Shown: positions 15,433 through 22,517, counted from the first letter of the stretch. The stretch: DNA of 24,006 bases from CAZCJU01 sp964498965 (GCA_964498965.1 CAZCJU010000019.1:1-24006); one strand, 5' to 3'. A program made the numbers and translations. Notes: a model not told the origin generated them from the letters alone.

Positions 15433-16314
15433 TCAGCCGTTCAAGCTGTTTTTGATATGCCGAATTATATGCTCTGCCAAATTCACACCCGTGCAATCGA
15501 GTGTGCTTTTAAAATGCGGATTCGAATTTACTTCGCACACATAGTAGCCATCGTTTCCGAAAAGCACATCGACACCGGCAAAATCAAGTCCGAGAGCTTT
15601 AACGCTTTCCTCGGCGATTTTTTTCATTTCGCTGTCCGGCTCATACGGCGACATCATGCCGCCTGACGAAATATTCGATCTGAAATCGCCGTTTTCGTTA
15701 TGGCGAAGCATACTTGCCACTGTTTTTTCGCCCACGACATTCACTCTCACGTCCCTGCCGTAAGAGCTTGAAATGAACTCCTGCATGATAAATTCATGCG
15801 ACCGAAGCGAACGCACAGTTTCTTTTGCTTCGTCGACAGTATGTACCAAATGGACCTGCGTACCGTACGAGCCGTAGCATTCCTTTATGATCATCGGAAG
15901 CGAAAGCATATGTACCGCACGTTCTACAAATGTCGTATCGCAATATCCGAATGCTTCGAAGGTCTTAGGCGCCGCAATCGTTTTTGGTATTCTTATGTTC
16001 CCGTTTTTTTGCAGGCTGAGGCACGTAAGTGCTTTATTGTCGCAATACTCTATCGCCCGTGCGGAATTGAAAACAGGCAGTCCCTCGTCCTCAAGCAGCT
16101 TCGCACAAACCGTATCCTTATCCCAAAACAATACAAAATCGGGTGACGATTCGAGCTTTGTACCCATAATTCGCAGCAGCTCACCGGTTTTGACGATCTC
16201 GAGCTTTACGCCGCTGTTTTCCGCCGTAGTCGAGAGCAATCGGTACAGCTCCGTGAATTTTTGCTGTTCGATAAAATTATTGACAACAAGAATGCCATAT
16301 ATCTCGTTTTTCAT
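15433..16314 (-). CDS. RimK-like ATP-grasp ligase (first gene of a tandem pair)
   Basis: This 293-residue paralogue of the next gene also has the RimK ATP-grasp layout: an N-terminal pre-grasp domain (about 1-95), the nucleotide loop IIKECYGSYGTQV (142-154) with Lys144, Glu179 (MQEF), GRDVRV (186-191), RSNISSGG (212-219), Asp249 (GVDVLF) and a canonical metal pair in CEVNSNPHF (Glu261, Asn263). In this respect it is more classical than its neighbour. GAGAGG lies 5 bases before the ATG and a good promoter (16374-16402) precedes it. The pair may act on the same substrate in sequence or as a heteromeric complex; nothing in the sequence identifies the substrate. No small peptide gene is visible next to it. 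Confidence 0.88.
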   Translation of the reverse strand: MKNEIYGILVVNNFIEQQKFTELYRLLSTTAENSGVKLEIVKTGELLRIMGTKLESSPDFVLFWDKDTVCAKLLEDEGLPVFNSARAIEYCDNKALTCLSLQKNGNIRIPKTIAAPKTFEAFGYCDTTFVERAVHMLSLPMIIKECYGSYGTQVHLVHTVDEAKETVRSLRSHEFIMQEFISSSYGRDVRVNVVGEKTVASMLRHNENGDFRSNISSGGMMSPYEPDSEMKKIAEESVKALGLDFAGVDVLFGNDGYYVCEVNSNPHFKSTLDCTGVNLAEHIIRHIKNSLNG

Positions 16315-16373
16315 CTAAGCCTCTCATTTTTCGCATATTCCGTTACTTATCTCGTCGTTTGATCGCATAATAT

Positions 16374-16402
16374 ATTCTATCACAATTTTTCCTTTCAGTC
16401 AA
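16374..16402 (-). promoter_or_regulatory. Promoter of the ATP-grasp pair
   Basis: On the minus strand TTGACT (16397-16402) and TAGAAT (16374-16379) are separated by 17 bases, about 60 bases before the first ATP-grasp gene. Confidence 0.75.
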
Positions 16403-16560
16403 CCGCAAAACACACACTTTGCGTCATTTTGCGAAACAAAACGAATCTTTGAATCCGCAATTTGACAAAATTCGGATTTCGATAAATATAACACAAAAAA
16501 TCGGACAACATAAATCATACGATTCGGTTCAATATCGAATTTCAACGAAAGGCAAACAGC

Positions 16561-17013
16561 ATGATAAAGGATAAAAAAATATACAAAAAATATGCGGACA
16601 GGCGAGCCGAAAAATCGCCGATTGCGAAAAACTGTCTTATGGCATTCATTTTCGGAGGCGGCATATGCTGTATCGGCGAGGGATTTTATGATCTGTACCG
16701 ATACATCGGGATCGACGAAGAAAAGTCCGGGGCATTTGTTTCGGTCACACTCATATTGATAGCTTCGATCTTGACGGGCTGCGGCGTTTTCGATAACATA
16801 GCCAAAATTGCCGGTGCGGGTACGCTCGTACCGATAACGGGCTTTTCAAACGCCGTAACGGCACCGGCCATAGACACGAAAAGCGAAGGTTATATTCTCG
16901 GAGTCGGTGCAAATATGTTCAAGATCGCCGGTCCGGTAATAGCTTACGGCACGGCGGCAAGTGTGATATACGGCATCATCTATTCGGTGATAAAAGCGTT
17001 AATGAAATCATAG
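16561..17013 (+). CDS. spoVAC: Stage V sporulation protein AC (SpoVAC), orphan copy
   Basis: SpoVAC is an inner spore-membrane protein of the SpoVA channel that moves dipicolinic acid into the forespore and out during germination. This 150-residue protein matches its usual length and pattern: a basic N-terminus, then KNCLMAFIFGGGICCIGEG, the central VSVTLILIASILTGCGVFD and the highly conserved AGAGTLVPITGFSNAVTAPA and TKSEGYILGVGANMFKIAGP. Four or so helices are evident. GAAAGG precedes the ATG by 8 bases. The usual spoVAD and spoVAE do not follow; a strong terminator comes about 67 bases after the stop. A TTGACA/TATAAC pair upstream (16462-16492) has a poor 19-base spacing, and no clear sigma-G promoter was recognised. 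Confidence 0.93.
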   Translation: MIKDKKIYKKYADRRAEKSPIAKNCLMAFIFGGGICCIGEGFYDLYRYIGIDEEKSGAFVSVTLILIASILTGCGVFDNIAKIAGAGTLVPITGFSNAVTAPAIDTKSEGYILGVGANMFKIAGPVIAYGTAASVIYGIIYSVIKALMKS

Positions 17014-17079
17014 CCTTTCGATTTCGACATCATCGCACCGCTTGTCGCGGGTGAGCATACGTTTGCATTAACCAAAAGA

Positions 17080-17118
17080 GCGACACCGCAAAAATGCGGT
17101 GTCGCAATTGTATTTTTT
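17080..17118. terminator. Intrinsic terminator shared by spoVAC and the DUF4358 gene
   Basis: A perfect 10-bp stem GCGACACCGC / GCGGTGTCGC (17080-17089 and 17096-17105, loop AAAAAT) is followed on plus by AATTGTATTTTTT. On the minus strand the stem is followed by TCTTTT, so it can act in both directions between these convergent genes. Confidence 0.9.
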
Positions 17119-17142
17119 ACGGTGTTTTAAGGCTTAACCGGA

Positions 17143-17817
17143 TCATTTTGCGGCTTTTATCGTATTTTCCGCAATCGCAAACGCCGCATCGGGATTAGCA
17201 GCACAAACGATCACGGCATATCTTCCGATTATTTTGTATGCACACACATCGACTATGGCTTTTTTCGACTTATCCGTATCATAGTTCGCATTGTTTGCGT
17301 AATTCGATTTGATCTTTGTGATCCTCGCCTGACACAGCTCCTGCATATCGTACTCGAGTGTGCCGCTCTTGAATTTGAAAACGCATATTTCCTGCACATC
17401 AAGAGCACCTGTAGGTGTGCAGATCGCATAAGCGTCGAGCTTTGAATAATCATCGGGATAAAGTATATCACCTTCATCGGTAATGTTCATATCCATACCG
17501 AAAAACGAACAGAACTCATTTGCTTTTATTTCGGCTCTTTCGTCAGTTGCGGGTTTTGAATAATATTTCATACTCGGAAATTCGCTGTAGGAATTATAGA
17601 CCGCTTCAAGCACCTCGTAGCAATCCGCATTCACTTCGTCGTCGTCGTTAACGTCGCCGGACTGTTCTCCGTTTACATCGGTCATGGGCGAGGAATTTTG
17701 GCTCGATCCGTTGCCGTCTTCGCTGTCAGACGTTTTTTCGGTCATGCAAGACGTTGTACCGACACAGGACAATACCGTAGCGGCAAGCAATAAAATCGAG
17801 AATATCTTCTTTTTCAT
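17143..17817 (-). CDS. DUF4358-domain lipoprotein
   Basis: This 224-residue protein starts with a signal peptide (KKKIFSILLLAATVL) and a lipobox-like VLSC, giving Cys18 as the likely lipidated residue; a second Cys at 24 is an alternative. A low-complexity Ser/Asp/Asn linker (about 28-63) leads to a C-terminal domain with the DUF4358 pattern (DAYAICTPTGALDVQEICVF, then a helix with repeated charged residues and GRYAVIVCAANPDAAFAI). The function of DUF4358 is unknown; the proteins are anchored outside the membrane of Clostridia. AAAGG precedes the ATG by 8 bases. A clean promoter (17873-17901) and an inverted repeat at the start of the transcript suggest its own control. Confidence 0.85.
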   Translation of the reverse strand: MKKKIFSILLLAATVLSCVGTTSCMTEKTSDSEDGNGSSQNSSPMTDVNGEQSGDVNDDDEVNADCYEVLEAVYNSYSEFPSMKYYSKPATDERAEIKANEFCSFFGMDMNITDEGDILYPDDYSKLDAYAICTPTGALDVQEICVFKFKSGTLEYDMQELCQARITKIKSNYANNANYDTDKSKKAIVDVCAYKIIGRYAVIVCAANPDAAFAIAENTIKAAK

Positions 17818-17850
17818 AGTTAATACCTTTCTTTCTTATGTGCGGATATG

Positions 17851-17871
17851 TACACACATATTACGTGTGTA
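17851..17871. promoter_or_regulatory. Inverted repeat at the transcription start of the DUF4358 gene
   Basis: TACACAC and GTGTGTA form a perfect 7-bp inverted repeat with a 7-base spacer (ATATTAC), immediately downstream of the -10 box. It could be a repressor operator or a hairpin at the 5' end of the mRNA. Confidence 0.5.
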
Positions 17872-17872
17872 T

Positions 17873-17901
17873 ATTTTACAGTTTTATTGCCGTTAAGTCA
17901 A
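17873..17901 (-). promoter_or_regulatory. Promoter of the DUF4358 lipoprotein gene
   Basis: On the minus strand TTGACT (17896-17901) and TAAAAT (17873-17878) are exactly 17 bases apart, about 55 bases upstream of the start codon. Confidence 0.75.
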
Positions 17902-17969
17902 GCGTATACTCAGAATATTTACACATTAAAATACCCAAATTTACATCTTCGTTTATTTATTATACTTCA

Positions 17970-18012
17970 TCGACATATTACACTTCCATTTTTAAATATA
18001 ATATGGTATTAT
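17970..18012 (+). promoter_or_regulatory. Probable promoter region of the noc-like gene
   Basis: Several overlapping pairs fit: TTCCAT (17984-17989) with TATTAT (18007-18012) at 17 bases, or TCGACA (17970-17975) with TAAATA (17993-17998) at 17 bases. A TATAAT also occurs at 17997-18002. The active hexamers cannot be chosen by eye. Confidence 0.4.
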
Positions 18013-18040
18013 ATGGTAAATTCCAGAGAGGAGAGTAAAA

Positions 18041-18973
18041 ATGTCGGTCATAAAAACATTTATCACAAAATTCGACGGGGAATATACAAAAAGAAAAAGT
18101 GAACTTGAACGTTACGAGGACAGATTAAATGTCAGAGAAAGAAGCTTACAGGAGCAGGAAAAATGCCTGATACATATGATAAGTCCGGACAGGATCTGTC
18201 CGAACAGAAGCCAACCGAGAACCGTTTTCGATGACGAGAGCATATTTTCGCTTGCGGAAAGCATACGTCAGTTCGGAATAATACAACCGTTGACCGTCCG
18301 GCGACTTGCGTCCGAAACCGACCCTTTCGGCGGTCTATACGAGCTTATTGCAGGCGAACGGAGATTACGTGCTTCGAAGATCCTCGGCTGTAAATATGTT
18401 CCGTGCATAATTCTCGATACGGACGTGGAGGAAAGTGCCAAGCTTGCATTGATAGAAAATGTACAGCGTCAAAGTTTAAATATGTTCGACGAGGCGGCTG
18501 CAATTTCCAATCTATGCAATACCTTCGGAATGAAGCAAGAGGAGATAGCTTCCGTTCTCGGTGTAAGTCAATCATACGTGGCAAATAAACTAAGGCTGTT
18601 AAAGCTTGAGGTCAGTGAACGGAATCTGATCATACGGCACTGTCTTACCGAACGTCACGCCCGAGCGTTATTGCGTATAAGCGATGGCGTTACACGTTCA
18701 AAGGCTCTGTCGGAAATCATCGAAAAGGGCTACAATGTTACGCAAACAGAGGAATACGTATCCGAAATAACGGATTCGCAAAGTGCAAAACCGAAGCCGA
18801 CGAGAAAGCTTTTGCTGAAGGATATCCGAATATTTCTCAACTCCGTCGATCGTGCGGTCGTTATGATAAAGGATGCCGGGTTCGATATAGAACGATCCAA
18901 ACGAGAGGTCGGTGAAAACATTGAGCTTGTGATCAAAATACCTAAAAACAAATACACAGAGAATTTAAAATAA
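18041..18973 (+). CDS. noc: ParB/Noc-family CTP-dependent DNA-binding clamp protein
   Basis: This 310-residue protein has the ParB architecture: a charged coiled-coil N-terminus (about 13-45), the CTP-binding domain with SIRQFGIIQPLTVR (74-87) and the GERRLRA box (105-111), ENVQRQSLN (139-147), a helix-turn-helix (about 165-188, GMKQEEIASVLGVSQSYVAN), and a C-terminal dimerisation part KDIRIFLNSVDRAVVMIKDAG (260-280) ending IELVIKIPK. That C-terminal part is characteristic of Noc (nucleoid occlusion) rather than Spo0J. Noc holds DNA to the membrane through an N-terminal amphipathic helix; residues 2-11 (SVIKTFITKF) could serve this. GAGAGGAGAG precedes the ATG. No soj/parA is adjacent and no parS or Noc site was seen. 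Confidence 0.87.
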   Translation: MSVIKTFITKFDGEYTKRKSELERYEDRLNVRERSLQEQEKCLIHMISPDRICPNRSQPRTVFDDESIFSLAESIRQFGIIQPLTVRRLASETDPFGGLYELIAGERRLRASKILGCKYVPCIILDTDVEESAKLALIENVQRQSLNMFDEAAAISNLCNTFGMKQEEIASVLGVSQSYVANKLRLLKLEVSERNLIIRHCLTERHARALLRISDGVTRSKALSEIIEKGYNVTQTEEYVSEITDSQSAKPKPTRKLLLKDIRIFLNSVDRAVVMIKDAGFDIERSKREVGENIELVIKIPKNKYTENLK

Positions 18974-19044
18974 AGCGAAAAAACCTCAACATAAAAAAGC
19001 TTTTAGTATTGTATAATGTCTCTTGTTGATATGGAGGTATTGTA

Positions 19045-19458
19045 GTGAAATTCAAAGAAAAGCTCGACAGATTTTTGTACGGCAGATACGGCTTTGACGA
19101 GCTGTCGCTCGTAATACTGGCTGTTTCCGTAATTTTGTCACTTGTGCGAATATTCGTACGCAACACTGCGGTAGGCTTATCGTTGTACGCAATAGACATA
19201 CTGTTGTTCGCTTCGGTCATATACCGAATGCTTTCACGCAACACATACAAGCGCCAAAGCGAGAACGAAAAATTCAAAAAAGCGTTCGGCAAGCCCGGTG
19301 CATTTATCAAACTGAGCATAAACCGCATCAAATACAGAAAGACTCACGTTTACAGAAAATGCCCTCATTGCAAGAACACGCTTCGTCTGCCGAGAATCAA
19401 GGGAAAGCATCACGCCGCCTGTCCCGTATGCGGCAATTCGTTTGAGGTCAACATATAG
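19045..19458 (+). CDS. Small membrane protein with C-terminal zinc ribbon
   Basis: This 137-residue protein has two adjacent hydrophobic helices (about 20-38 and 43-62), a basic linker, and a C-terminal zinc ribbon with CPHCKNTLRLPRIKGKHHAA followed by CPVCGNSF (two CxxC pairs). Comparable uncharacterised proteins are common in Clostridia. The start is GTG at 19045 with GGAGG 9 bases upstream. A TATAAT at about 19012 lacks a good -35. The function is unknown; the ribbon faces the cytoplasm if the helices form a hairpin. Confidence 0.8.
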   Translation: MKFKEKLDRFLYGRYGFDELSLVILAVSVILSLVRIFVRNTAVGLSLYAIDILLFASVIYRMLSRNTYKRQSENEKFKKAFGKPGAFIKLSINRIKYRKTHVYRKCPHCKNTLRLPRIKGKHHAACPVCGNSFEVNI

Positions 19459-19545
19459 CTTGCGGCGATCGAGAACTCGTCCGTATATTCGGCACTTTCC
19501 CGTTTGCTTCGAATGCATTTACGTATTATAAAAAGCATTGCACAA

Positions 19546-19587
19546 AAAAGGCAGAGGAAAGCAATAAAGCTTTGTACTCTGCCTTTT
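19546..19587. terminator. Intrinsic terminator after jag (also faces the zinc-ribbon gene)
   Basis: The stem AAAAGGCAGAG / CTCTGCCTTTT (19546-19556 and 19577-19587) has an inner AAAGC/GCTTT stem in its loop. On the minus strand it is followed by a run of Ts (GCCTTTTTTG), making it the terminator of the rpmH-jag cluster. It is weaker on plus. Confidence 0.85.
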
Positions 19588-19617
19588 AAACCAAGATGTA
19601 AAAAACGATATATGCAC

Positions 19618-20268
19618 TTAAGAATTCTGTTTTTTATCTATCGCTATTACGACACGGCGGCTTGCTTCCTGACCTATGGAATAAGTAACGACTCCGTCGA
19701 TCTGTTGTATCTCGGAATGTATTACCCGCCTTTCCTGCGATGACATCGGTTCAAGTGTAAGGCTCTTTTTGTATTTAAGTACCTTTTGAGCCATCTTTTG
19801 TGCGAGAGTACGAAGCGTCTGCTCTCTTTTCGCACGATAGTTTTCGATATCGATAACAACTCTCGTGTATTCTCTGTCGTCCTCGGGAGTTTCCTTTCTG
19901 TTAGCGGCAAGGTTTACCAGATACTGCAAAGAATCCATCGTATCGCCGTGATGACCTATAAGGCTCCCCGCCGATTCTCCGTTTATATTTATGCAAAAAT
20001 CGCCATCGTCGTTGAAGGCACTGTCAACGGTCGCCTCGATATTCATATCGGCAAGAACCGTTTTCACAAAATCAAGTGCGATCTCGGACGGTTTTACATT
20101 GTATGTTACCTTGACCTTTGCGGGAGCGGCACCTATGCCGAGTATACCCTTTTTGGCTTCCTCAAGCACTTGCACGGTAACCTCGTCAACGCTCACGCCG
20201 AGTTGCTTACAAGCCTCGGCTGTCGCAAGCTCGACGGTCTTGCCCTGTGCTATCATTTCTTTTTTCAT
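19618..20268 (-). CDS. jag: Jag/KhpB RNA-binding protein
   Basis: This 216-residue protein has the three Jag parts: Jag_N (1-52, ending KKGILGIGAAPAKVKV), a KH domain (about 65-145) with the RNA-binding loop IGHHG (104-108), and an R3H domain with ERRVIH (179-184). Jag/KhpB acts with KhpA as a global RNA-binding protein affecting cell division and elongation in Gram-positives, and is nearly always encoded after yidC. I prefer the ATG at 20268, 8 bases after AAAGG; a GTG at 20277 abuts that SD. It begins 11 bases after the yidC stop and ends before a strong terminator. Confidence 0.95.
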   Translation of the reverse strand: MKKEMIAQGKTVELATAEACKQLGVSVDEVTVQVLEEAKKGILGIGAAPAKVKVTYNVKPSEIALDFVKTVLADMNIEATVDSAFNDDGDFCININGESAGSLIGHHGDTMDSLQYLVNLAANRKETPEDDREYTRVVIDIENYRAKREQTLRTLAQKMAQKVLKYKKSLTLEPMSSQERRVIHSEIQQIDGVVTYSIGQEASRRVVIAIDKKQNS

Positions 20269-20279
20269 TTTAGACACCT

Positions 20280-21449
20280 TTATTTTTTATCCGAATCCTT
20301 AGTTTTTGCTTTTTTTATTCCGCTGTTGCTCTTATTCATGGAGTTGTGCAGGGTACTTAGGAGCTTTTCCTCTTCTTCTTCGGACATCGGCTGTCTGCGA
20401 GGAATATCCTCTTCCTCCTTGATGCGTTCGAGCTTCACCCGTTTACGTTCTTCTTCCTGCTCTTTTCTTGCGGCCTTAGCCGCTTTTTCCGCTTCTTTTT
20501 CCATTTGCCTTATTTCCTCGTCGCTCATTTTAGGCACGGGGAACATTTTGGAAAGCACGACTTGCTGAACAAATCCGAGAATGCTCTGATATATCCAATA
20601 AAATGCCATTGCCGTAGGTAAACTGTAGGATATGAATGCCGACAAGGCGGGCATTGTATAGTCCATCATTTTCATTGACATATTGGCGGACGGATCTGCG
20701 GTCGGTGCTTGGTATGTGAATTTTCTCTGCAGTTTCATTGTAACGAAGTACACGGCAAAAACTGCGACGGGAATAAGTATATACCACCATATTCTTTCAT
20801 TCGGGCAGACCGACATATCTATAAAGCCGAGCTTAAATTTCGGCATATTGTTTGCGGAACCGTTGAGCTTTTCGACAAGCTCGGCTCTGAATGCCGAATA
20901 GTCCTCGACTCCCGACACGGAGCCGTCTGTCGGAATATGACTTATCAAATTATTAATGTTTTCCTGTCCGCTCGAAAGATATGCCGAAGCACGAAGCGAG
21001 GGCATGGACGAAGCGTTTTGGTAACCGACGATACGCTGGTAGGCACCGGTGATCACCTCAATCTGTGCTTTGGTAAAGGAACAAACATAGTACAGCGGAT
21101 TTTTGATTATTTCGTAAAGAGCGAACAAAACCGGGAGCTGAATGAACATGGGCAGACAACCGCCGAATTGATTATGCCCTTCGGCTTTATACATCGCCTG
21201 AAGCTCCTCGTTCATTTTTTGCATCGTAACCTGATCGTTACGTCCCTGGTATTTTCTGCGTATAGCAAGCTCCTTGGGACGAAGCTTTGCGGACATTACT
21301 TGATTCTTCTGCGTCTTAATACTCAGCGGGAACAATATTATCTTGATTATCAACGCAAAAAGGAACAACGACAAAACATAATAATGAAACGATATTTTAT
21401 CGCACAATATCATTATATATTTCATCAATTCCGGTATCCAGTCAAACAT
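20280..21449 (-). CDS. yidC: Membrane protein insertase YidC/OxaA
   Basis: YidC inserts and folds membrane proteins, alone or with SecYEG. The 389-residue protein shows the core pattern: a first core helix (about 23-45) followed by a cytoplasmic basic hairpin (RPKELAIRRKYQGRNDQVTM), then FGGCLPMFIQLPVLFALYEI with the following helices, and DYTMPALSAFISYSLPTAMA near the last helices. It lacks the long periplasmic domain of Gram-negative YidC and shows no lipobox Cys, as in many Clostridia. The C-terminal tail is long and charged (Glu/Arg/Lys). An extra segment of about 80 residues between helices 2 and 3 (about 125-205) is longer than in short homologues. AAAGGA precedes the ATG. Confidence 0.95.
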   Translation of the reverse strand: MFDWIPELMKYIMILCDKISFHYYVLSLFLFALIIKIILFPLSIKTQKNQVMSAKLRPKELAIRRKYQGRNDQVTMQKMNEELQAMYKAEGHNQFGGCLPMFIQLPVLFALYEIIKNPLYYVCSFTKAQIEVITGAYQRIVGYQNASSMPSLRASAYLSSGQENINNLISHIPTDGSVSGVEDYSAFRAELVEKLNGSANNMPKFKLGFIDMSVCPNERIWWYILIPVAVFAVYFVTMKLQRKFTYQAPTADPSANMSMKMMDYTMPALSAFISYSLPTAMAFYWIYQSILGFVQQVVLSKMFPVPKMSDEEIRQMEKEAEKAAKAARKEQEEERKRVKLERIKEEEDIPRRQPMSEEEEEKLLSTLHNSMNKSNSGIKKAKTKDSDKK

Positions 21450-21481
21450 TTATGCGTTCCTTTCCACACAACAAATGAACA

Positions 21482-21772
21482 TTAGCGTAAAGCGGAATCA
21501 TCGGAGTCATCGTTTCGACATCTTCCGCTTTTCTTAAACAGGTAAGTTATTACCCTGCCCTTTTCGGGAGGCGGATCGTAGCCGCCGCGGCAAAAGGGAT
21601 TACAACGAAGTATTCTGTACATCATAAGAAGCGTACCGACAAAGACACCGTGAAGCTTTATTGCTTCGTAAGCATAAGTCGAGCAAGTCGGCGTGAACCG
21701 ACAGCAGGGCTTTTTCAGAGGCGAAATACGGCGGCGATAAAAGTCGATAGCGGCTAAAAATACGTATCGCAC
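21482..21772 (-). CDS. yidD: YidD membrane-insertion efficiency factor
   Basis: YidD is a small membrane-associated protein that helps YidC/Sec insertion. This 96-residue protein shows the family core FYRRRISPLKKPCCRFTPTC followed by STYAYEAI, GTLLMMYRILRCNPF and GGYDPPPE. The C-terminal tail is longer and acidic/polar. I chose the GTG at 21772, two bases after the rnpA stop, because the product then begins as YidD proteins usually do. A TTG at 21808 inside rnpA, with AGGGA nine bases upstream, would add 12 residues and cannot be excluded. The gene lies in the conserved rpmH-rnpA-yidD-yidC-jag order. Confidence 0.93.
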   Translation of the reverse strand: MRYVFLAAIDFYRRRISPLKKPCCRFTPTCSTYAYEAIKLHGVFVGTLLMMYRILRCNPFCRGGYDPPPEKGRVITYLFKKSGRCRNDDSDDSALR

Positions 21773-21774
21773 AG

Positions 21775-22152
21775 CTATTTTACAATGAAATTCAGCTTTG
21801 CGAAGCAATGACGAAGATCCCTGTACACGTCATCGGTTTTGGCAACGGTACAAGACTCTCTCGCAACCAAAACAACAAGAAAGCCGCTTTTAAGTGTTTC
21901 CGTTTTTTCAAGTCTGTAATACGCTTCTCGCATGACCCTTTTGCAACGGTTTCTGCTCACGGCACCGCCGAGTTTTTTCGTGGCGGTAAGACCGACACGG
22001 TTGATCCTCGATTTTAACGGATTTTCTCGCTGTAAACGGTTGGCGTGATAATCGGGCAGAATGTATACGCAGACGTTCCTTTCAACGGCTTTTTTCCCTT
22101 TTGAGTACACTTTGTTGTACAGGTGATTTTCTGTTATGGGGTATAGCTTCAT
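21775..22152 (-). CDS. rnpA: Ribonuclease P protein component
   Basis: RnpA binds the RNase P RNA (5' part at 1-192) and helps it recognise pre-tRNA leaders. The 125-residue product from the ATG at 22152 starts MKLYPITENHLYNKVYSKGK as the family does, and has GLTATKKLGGAVSRNRCKRV followed by MREAYYR, containing the RNR signature. No strong SD precedes this ATG; the frame is open to 22239, but the added residues are unlike RnpA and overlap a large stem-loop (22176-22252). Expression may therefore depend on read-through or processing from rpmH. Confidence 0.95.
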   Translation of the reverse strand: MKLYPITENHLYNKVYSKGKKAVERNVCVYILPDYHANRLQRENPLKSRINRVGLTATKKLGGAVSRNRCKRVMREAYYRLEKTETLKSGFLVVLVARESCTVAKTDDVYRDLRHCFAKLNFIVK

Positions 22153-22175
22153 TTTATGCAAAAAACGGAATAAAA

Positions 22176-22252
22176 CCGCAAAATAAATTATGCCTCGTCG
22201 GACAGGGGCTTGTCCTACCCGTGTTCTCTGCCGAGGCAAAATATTTGTGCGG
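22176..22252 (-). other. Large stem-loop between rpmH and rnpA
   Basis: CCGCAAAATAAATTATGCCTCG-type sequence on the left pairs imperfectly over about 20 bp with CGAGGCAAAATATTTGTGCGG on the right; the perfect core is TGCCTCG / CGAGGCA (22191-22197 and 22232-22238). An inner GGACA...TGTCC hairpin fills the loop. On minus, the core stem is followed by TAATTTATTTT. It could be an attenuator, a processing site or an mRNA-stabilising element that sets the rpmH to rnpA ratio. Confidence 0.6.
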
Positions 22253-22261
22253 TTTATATTC

Positions 22262-22396
22262 TCAGTATGTGAGTCTTGCTCTGCCCTTCTGGCGTCTTCT
22301 CTTAAGAACCTTGCGGCCGTCTGCCGTTCTCATTCTTTTTCTGAATCCGTGTTCCTTTTTTCTTTGACGTTTTTTAGGCTGATATGTTCTAAGCAT
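22262..22396 (-). CDS. rpmH: 50S ribosomal protein L34
   Basis: This 44-residue reading frame translates to MLRTYQPKKRQRKKEHGFRK, RMRTADGRKV, LKRRRQKGRARLTY: full-length bacterial L34 with its conserved Tyr-Gln-Pro start and Arg/Lys-rich body. AAGGAGAG lies 6 bases before the ATG. A strong promoter (22488-22517) gives a leader of about 85 bases. It is the first gene of the rpmH-rnpA-yidD-yidC-jag cluster. dnaA, which often lies just upstream in the opposite direction, is absent here. Confidence 0.98.
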   Translation of the reverse strand: MLRTYQPKKRQRKKEHGFRKRMRTADGRKVLKRRRQKGRARLTY

Positions 22397-22487
22397 TACA
22401 ATCTCTCCTTAAGTATTTTTAATGTATGTCAACGTCCCCGATCAGCACGTCGGCATACTGTGAATTACGCAAACATACGCATCGATA

Positions 22488-22517
22488 ATTATATAATACG
22501 AAACATCGTTTTGTCAA
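22488..22517 (-). promoter_or_regulatory. Promoter of the rpmH cluster
   Basis: On the minus strand a perfect TTGACA (22512-22517) and a perfect TATAAT (22488-22493) are separated by 18 bases. It fits the high expression expected for rpmH. Confidence 0.85.

Noticed and set aside
16462..16492. Sigma-A promoter TTGACA/TATAAC for spoVAC
   Set aside because: The spacing is 19 bases and spoVA genes are expected to use forespore sigma-G; too weak to list.
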